From assembly GCA_003439945.1 (NCBI GenBank), contig QVRM01005973.1, positions 1-64,000 of the forward strand: DNA of 64,000 nucleotides. Reading direction: 5' to 3'. A program made the translations under genes and the position numbers. Source of the DNA: Dermanyssus gallinae (Eukaryota; Arthropoda; Arachnida; Mesostigmata; Dermanyssidae). This document shows, one piece after another, positions 58,223 to 64,000 of this stretch (its first letter is position 1; every line of letters starts with the position of its first letter). The notes under the pieces were generated by a model. That model had not been told where the DNA came from, did not search any database, and saw only the letters and a list, made by a program, of their open reading frames with translations.

Positions 58223-58398
58223 ATTTCGGGCTCACCCTCAGCCAGCATTTAACGTCCACGGGACTGCTTTTGCATTGCCTCTAGAGACGGACACCATAAA
58301 TGCAAATGTGCTACGGTGCGGCTCGATCCTGTGCAGCACCTTTGTGTACCCTCCGGTCGCGAGACTCACGCGAATGCACCCACCACGCCACCGAGCCT
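58223..58398 (-). mobile_element. SINE S1, copy e
   Basis: Minus-strand copy with tail near 58223 and head at 58398. The B box has decayed (GGATCGAGCC), indicating greater age. Confidence 0.75.
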
Positions 58399-59145
58399 AC
58401 CGAGACCCGCCAATACCCGTACCCATAAAACCCGACCCAAGCTTCTCCTCCAAAGCTTCGCTTTTTGTCATCCCAATTCTTTATAGCCACTACTAGAAAC
58501 TGACAGGAGAAAAGGTAGGCATCTCCAAATAATTTCGCCATGGTCGCCTGTCGAGCAGTGAACATACATAATATGCTAGCTGAGACATGCCAGCAATCGC
58601 CGTTTCTGCTTCGCATGTAATAAATAGCCTCAGTGTCAAGTCAATTCTCACTAATCACATAGTTTTGGCATAGTTGTGAGCCCTGGTGTGTGCTTCTCTT
58701 GTTCTTTCTCTCTCTCTTCTTATCTGCAGGATTCGACCTGGATCCGCTATCAATTGGTAATGGTCAGATTGAGGGTGGTAATACGGGCATGAAAGACATT
58801 ATATATAGCATGTTCACGAGTGAGCCAAGAGTCGCTTGTTGCTAGTGTCGGCTTTATTTCGTTTGTAATGGACTAAACACACGGTAGCGTACAAAATAAG
58901 TCTAAGCGTAAACTTTTTTTAAAAAAGAAACGACGTGTTCATCCTCGAGCGCCCTTCTGAACATTAGTGCTTCCCTAAAAGTGCAAAAGGAACGCATGGT
59001 GTGCATCGACAATGGTAGGTAAATTGTGGAAAAAGTGGCGCAGACACAGGGGTGGTCTGTCACAGGGGACAGATTCAGCCCATTTCTCTTTACGTCATTA
59101 TTGGGGGAGGCTACCTGACCGTGTGAGAAGAGGGTAGCACCGATG
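58399..59145. other. Intergenic, nothing recognised
   Basis: No supported feature; CT-rich at 58695-58720. Confidence 0.35.
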
Positions 59146-59640
59146 AATCCACATGCATCACATTGGGATCTATGGCAGGGTCCTTTTTAGGGTGAAACCG
59201 GAATTACAAAAGGTAATTGATTATATTGACGAGATGGGGCTTAGCATTAACTGGCAAAAAGCTGGAACCGTTAAGTTTCGAAAAGGTGGTCGATTAGCGA
59301 AGGGCGACGTTCGAATTCTACACTCCGTATCCGCCTATTTCAAGATTAAGATTGTACTAATAGAAACATTCGGTCCAGCGATATGAATAGATAGACAAAA
59401 TATGCTCTACCTCGGCTAACAAAATGAGAATTGCTAGAACACTTTTTGATGTACGCTCCAATAACCTAAGGAGCCAGGCAATCTGTCTAAAATCCGGGGC
59501 CCGTTTTGAGCTCATAAACGGGTTGTTTGCTCGGCGGATGGCCAAATTGACACATGCAAATTCAAACAGTAACCGCATATTTGGTGATTTCGTTAATTAC
59601 GTTCTCCTTGAAGGAGTAAGCATACTGGAAACAATACATA
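59146..59640 (+). pseudogene. LINE RT post-palm fragment
   Basis: VIDYIDEMGLSINWQKAGTV then KFRKGGRLAKGD matches the LxxYCxxxGLxINxxKTxxVxFR segment that follows YxDD in LINE RTs. A further piece MRIARTLFDVRSNNLRS continues after a stop near 59385. Truncated at both ends. Confidence 0.6.
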
Positions 59641-59832
59641 TATGACCATAATAAATTGCAGCACGCACCCTTTTTAGGTAAAAATAAACGTGGTTTCATG
59701 TTGTGCTATGTTTTAGCAAATCTATGTCTACTGTATAGGATTAGATTTTTTTATGAAACGGTTTTGGGGTTAACCAGTTCTTGTAGAAATAGAATAGCCC
59801 TTACCTTCGAAGCCGGGGAGAGGGGGATCTAT

Positions 59833-60006
59833 ATTTTTCGGGCTGAACCTTAGCCAAGATTTAACGTCTACGGGACTGCTTTTCGCAAGGCTTTATAGAC
59901 GGGCCCCCATAAATACAAATGTTTAACGGTGGGGCTCGAACCCGCGCACCTATGTGTTTTCTCTGGTCGCGAGGCGCAGGCGGAATGCGCCACGCCACCG
60001 GGCTCG
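59833..60006 (-). mobile_element. SINE S1, copy f
   Basis: Minus strand; head with GAGCCCGGTGGCGTGGCGCATT, B box GGGTTCGAGCCCC at 59932-59944, full tail. Well preserved. Confidence 0.87.
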
Positions 60007-60570
60007 ACGGAGGGGGATCTACTGACACAGAAACAGCAGTCACGATGGGGAAGAAGTACTACCTAGCGAGCAGCCGAATTCAGGGGCAGATGGGGCAAAC
60101 GACGCAATTTGTAAACCATGGGTTTTCACGATCTTTGCACCTCGTGCACCTACAAGACTGCTGAGCCTTGTGATTGTTATGGAAGCCTGCATTAAGCCCG
60201 TGCGACTGACTATCACGCCGCACTATGTCAGCGGGTTAGTCGATAGCTGAACTAGCACGATGACAAAAAAAGCTGGAAAATGTGATTTGCAAAAAGTACG
60301 ATAGGTGTCTAATGTTTGTCATTTACCCAACTGGGATGTTAATAAATCACACAAACTTTATAATTAGCATATGTATGTTATTGAACGTGCATGAAACTTT
60401 CCGCAATGCATTTTGTGCAAATCTTTCTGTAAAAACCGTATGAAATGTAAACAGTGTATTCGCTTGTTAGATGAAATTAGATTCGCTAATTCAAATTTCA
60501 AACATTTTAGGCATACGAAATTACTGCTTGAGTTTCGAAGTACTCTGAGTTAACATCTCCGCCCCGTCTG
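60007..60570. other. Intergenic, nothing recognised
   Basis: No supported feature. Confidence 0.35.
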
Positions 60571-60890
60571 GTGCTTTTTATAGGACAGGTTCGATACGTG
60601 ATGTGCCCAGGCGTGCAAGACCACAAAGTGCTCGTTTGGCTAAACATATTGCCGCTGCGGCCGACAAGATGGAACAATGCCCGGAAGGATCGATTCGGCG
60701 AAATACCCAACAACTGTTTTTTTTTCGCTTTAATCAACCTGGTTTACTTTGAGGCCGGGTCTAGCCGATTGGATCCAGACAAGATTTAGCTGGCGCTCAA
60801 ACTTAAGGAGCACCAGGATCAGTTACGGTTCGTCAATGCGGCATTCGAGATGACTCAAAGTGATGCCGATTTTGTGCCGAAAAAATATGG
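60571..60890 (+). other. Unidentified coding-like segment with one stop
   Basis: One frame reads coding-like protein over about 105 codons, interrupted by a single TAG at 60787-60789: RPTRWNNARKDRFGEIPNNC before it and LKEHQDQLRFVNAAFEMTQ then SDADFVPKKYGF after it. I do not recognise the family. It could be a decayed mobile-element or host-gene fragment. No splice sites obviously bracket it. Confidence 0.3.
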
Positions 60891-61078
60891 TTTCCGACAA
60901 AGCCAATTTCTATCCTAATGGAAGTGTGAATAAACAAAACTGTCGCATTTTGTCAATCGAAAAACACCACGTGATCATCACGAAGAGCTGATACATGTGC
61001 CGGCGCGGCGACATGTTCCGGTGTGGCCTCATTTGCAGGGCCAGCTACATTTGCAGGTGTAGCCACATTTAATAATAA

Positions 61079-61236
61079 ACTTTTCGGGCTGACCCTCAGC
61101 CAAGATTTACCGTCCACGGGACTGCTTTTTGCATTGCTCCACAGACGGACCCCTATAATACAAATGTGCAACGGTGGGGCTCGAACCCGCGCACCTGTGT
61201 CCTCTCTCCTCCGGTCGTGAGGCGCAAGATGTAGCC
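61079..61236 (-). mobile_element. SINE S1, copy g
   Basis: Minus strand; tail at 61079, B box GGGTTCGAGCCCC at 61181-61193, head degraded near 61236. Confidence 0.83.
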
Positions 61237-63711
61237 AACCTCATTTGCAGGTGGCGAGCATAACGAGGTTCTGGGTCTATGAATCCGGCAAGCGGATACG
61301 TTAGATATACTTTTTTTTTACTGCTGAAACCTCTCAGCATTATTTTGGGGGATTACGGGAATCCAGGCGGACATGCGCCACCCCAGCCATGGTGACTAGT
61401 CTGGGACTCGCAAACCCAGTAAACCCGCTTCCCCCCCACCCCCAGGGATCGGTAACTGCGTAGGCATTGCTTCGAATCCATGGGAGTGGTGTTGCACCAA
61501 CTCCTACATTCTACTCCAATCTGGCATCATCCGTCGTCTCATGTCTGCCTTGGTACGTTAGATCGACTGTGAAGAGTCAATTAAACCAGTCGGCCAACCG
61601 ACCCACCGACCGGACCGCCCGCGCGGTGGTCGTTAAAGACCGCCTCGTCACGATCCGCCACGAACCACCATCGTTGCAGTAGTGAGTGAGTGAGTGATGA
61701 TGACGGCATATACACATTGACCGACGACCAACTCAGTCAGCCGGCGGTGAGAAAGAAAGAAGTTGAGCCAGGCAGTTTATGCTGGCGGCGTGGCGAGGGC
61801 GACTAATTGTTCCGCTTTCCATTGTTGTTCTGCCGCAAGGCGGTAATAGAAACAATAATAATAATAATGACGTCGGACAGATAGACAGATAGACCTACAA
61901 TTGATATATCTGCCAGTCTATCTGCCACTGTGGTTGTCGGGTTCGAATTGCACTGTGTTCGGCCACCACTCGATCAGTCAACGTGCTGAAACGCTGCTCG
62001 TTGTGAGTAAGTCACCCGACGTGATTTGATTTGTTTGTTGTGAAGTAAATCTTCAACTACTCAGGCTGTACCAAGGAACATCAGGCAGACATCTGATACA
62101 ACAGGCAGAGAGAGAGAGAGAGAGCAGTGAACCAATGCTTGAGTGTGTCGCCGCTATATCAGCAGCTGAACGAATTTATCATTTTGTGCCTTACAACGCG
62201 CTGGTCTTTTTTTGTCCTCGACGGAACAGCTGTTATTGCGTCCGCGGACGGATAAGCGGGTCGACGTGGCACACAATCGGCTGACATCACAGTCAGAGTT
62301 AACAGTCACAGTCAGTGACATTCATCACGTAAGGCGTATAATGTGAAAGTAAGCTGAACTCGCTGAATTCCAGCTCCCAACCGAGAGTGTTCCTGCAGCT
62401 CTCTTCATCTCACCCTTCTATCTCACTCACTCGACAGAAACAGCAGAAACAACAGAAAAAAACTAAGACCGTTAAGCGATTGACGCAGCCGGCGGCGGTG
62501 AGCAGAGAAATATGGCTGCGTCTATATGTTCGAAAACACAGCGCGTAGAAATGTGGTCGGCGGGTTTTGAGATTCGCTCGAACTGTGCCTTCTCCAACCT
62601 AACGACGAACCCTCGTCGTGTGTCGTGACTGTCAAAAAACGGGTTTACGTGTTTATCTCCCTCGCCACACGCGACCACTAGTTTATAGGTGCATGTTAGT
62701 CAGACCAGAACGTCGACTGCTGGTTATCACTTTTAAGTCTATTAGTGCGCACTCGAGAATTTTGTTGAAATACTCAATATTTGGCCTAAGTTCATTCGTT
62801 ATTCGTCACCTGATTGGTAAGCAATCAATACGTTCGGTAAACATTGATGAATAATATCCCCCGCCCTTTGTATTGGGTTCGTATTGGTTGACACGCTCTC
62901 TCTCTCTGCCTCTATACGCAACTAATAGTTAGCAAGCTTAAGTGTCCAGGAAGTGTACCATCATGAGTTGGATGGGTATAATAAGTTCGTCATATAGATG
63001 TACTATTGGTGATAATTGCACTCTGAAACATATCATTCCTTTTGCAGTTCGATGAAGGAACATTTATCGGCCCAGTGTGTGTTTCGTTGTATCGTTCTAT
63101 TCCACCGCGTAACTTGGTAAAACTGCCCATAGCCAATATTAGTCAAGCTTACTTTACCTTGTAGAAGCCTTAAAAACGGACATACACGTATATCTAGATC
63201 GATCGAGGTCAAGAGAAGCAAAAAAAGAATACATAGCAGTCCGCTGAAGTTCATCAGTCAGTTTACGCATACAGTTTATGCGCTTCCTTTCCGAGATACG
63301 ATCACCTCGCTTAATAGCACAGAGCTTGAGTTTGAGTTTGCGATAAAGTGATTTGATGACGATTTATCTGGCTCTGTGTTGGTGGTCTGTTGCAGGTGCT
63401 GTTTCGGATAGCAAAAAAACGCCACAGCTGATGAACAAACGACGGTAATTGAGGGGGCGAGCATCGGCCACGCAGTGCAAGAGACCGTGACAGAAGAAGC
63501 ACCAGTTCCTATAGTGTGGCGGTACGACGAGACGTGGATTTGTCTCTTTTAGCTGCCATCCACTAAGAGTGGACTAGTTCGGCTGGTTAACATTTCCTGC
63601 TTGTGTGAGTCCTAACTTGACAACGTGCTGCTGCTGCTGCTGAAAGCGATTGGCCTCTCGCTTTCTTTCTGCCTGACTCTCATCGAAGACTTACCCTACA
63701 TATAGGACAGG
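61237..63711. other. Repeat-poor upstream region of MPDU1 candidate
   Basis: Almost free of transposons. Holds short GTGA, ATA and GATA repeats (61681-61700, 61852-61868, 61880-61895) and a GA run at 62106-62123. The lack of repeats is compatible with 5' regulatory and 5' UTR sequence, but no promoter element was identified with confidence. A long run of open DNA at 62480-62700 has no recognised protein. Confidence 0.4.
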
Positions 63712-63796
63712 ATGGAATCTTTACGACCCATCATTGGAGGCGTATTTCCAGAACAATGCTACGATTCGCTCATGCTCGAATGGAACTTCAAAGACG
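63712..63796 (+). CDS. MPDU1: Probable MPDU1 (mannose-P-dolichol utilization) first coding exon
   Basis: MPDU1 is an ER multi-pass PQ-loop protein needed for use of dolichol-phosphate mannose and glucose in N-glycan and GPI assembly. From ATG 63712 the exon reads MESLRPIIGGVFPEQCYDSL then MLEWNFKD and one base of the next codon, followed by a GTATTT donor at 63797. The pattern FPEQCYDxLxxxWNFxD(V) fits the short N-terminal segment of this family before the first membrane helix. Only 28 codons are available and the rest lies beyond the window, so the call rests on that block. Confidence 0.55.
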
Positions 63797-63930
63797 GTAT
63801 TTACGAAATCGGGAATAATATTTTTTTTGTTTTGTTGCTCCGCATGTGATATAGCCTAGCATATAACGTCATGTCAGGCACTTTCCGTGGGCACAGCGCA
63901 ATGTTACTTATACAATTAACTTCATATGTA

Positions 63931-64000
63931 CAGGGGGCCTCAGAAAACAGATGAGCGATATGATAGGCGGATTGTTAAATTCGTTTGAAAAATATCTGTT
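63931..64000. mobile_element. Left end of another foldback/mariner-type element
   Basis: TA then CAGGGGGCCTCAGAAAACAG resembles the ends of foldback copies 2 and 3 (CAGGGTCTCCCAGAAAG, CAGGGTGTGACTGAAAG). The following ATGAGCGATATGATAGGCGG also parallels the copy 2 arm. It would lie in MPDU1 intron 1; the remainder is outside the window. Confidence 0.45.

Overview
This is a eukaryotic, invertebrate window. Genes are split by GT/AG introns, exons are small, and there are many mariner elements, non-LTR retrotransposon relics, tRNA-derived SINEs and long (TA)n and (CAA)n/(GTT)n microsatellites. The mix of irritans-type and other mariners, R1- and R2-like LINE relics and an arthropod-looking U1 snRNA suggests an arthropod (mite/tick or crustacean would fit). 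The exact clade cannot be fixed from the sequence alone.

Three protein-coding genes can be supported. (1) A CCDC169-like coiled-coil gene on + (coding exons 21232-27956) has six exons, all in phase, giving about 212 residues. (2) The beta subunit of mitochondrial propionyl-CoA carboxylase (PCCB) lies on - (30590-41553). Nine phase-0 exons give 492 residues; the N-terminal exon was not found. The two genes are tail to tail, 2.6 kb apart. (3) The first coding exon of a probable MPDU1 homologue starts at 63712 on + and runs out of the window. A U1 snRNA gene (11967-12131, +) is present.

The rest is mostly mobile DNA. Region by region: 1-3 kb simple repeats, a SINE and an old palindromic repeat; 3-6.7 kb an R1-like LINE (-), a dead irritans-type mariner and a second LINE RT (+); 6.7-13.3 kb microsatellites, a LINE C-terminal ORF and the U1 gene; 13.3-16 kb a foldback element with an R1-like LINE nested in it; 16-21 kb mostly unrecognised AT-rich DNA with a GC-rich island carrying an X-box-like site; 21-28 kb CCDC169 with a foldback, R2-type LINE 3' ends and deleted mariners in its introns; 30.5-41.6 kb PCCB, with a near-perfect 1,076-bp palindrome in one intron and many LINE pieces in another; 43.2-44.5 kb a mariner with one nonsense codon; 46.4-49.2 kb a tandem duplication; 50.9-60 kb more LINE and SINE relics; 61-64 kb a repeat-poor stretch leading to MPDU1.

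The main unusual item is a family of long-arm foldback elements with CAGGG...CCCTG ends and TA flanks. The young copy inside a PCCB intron would fold into a dsRNA hairpin of about 500 bp when PCCB is transcribed.
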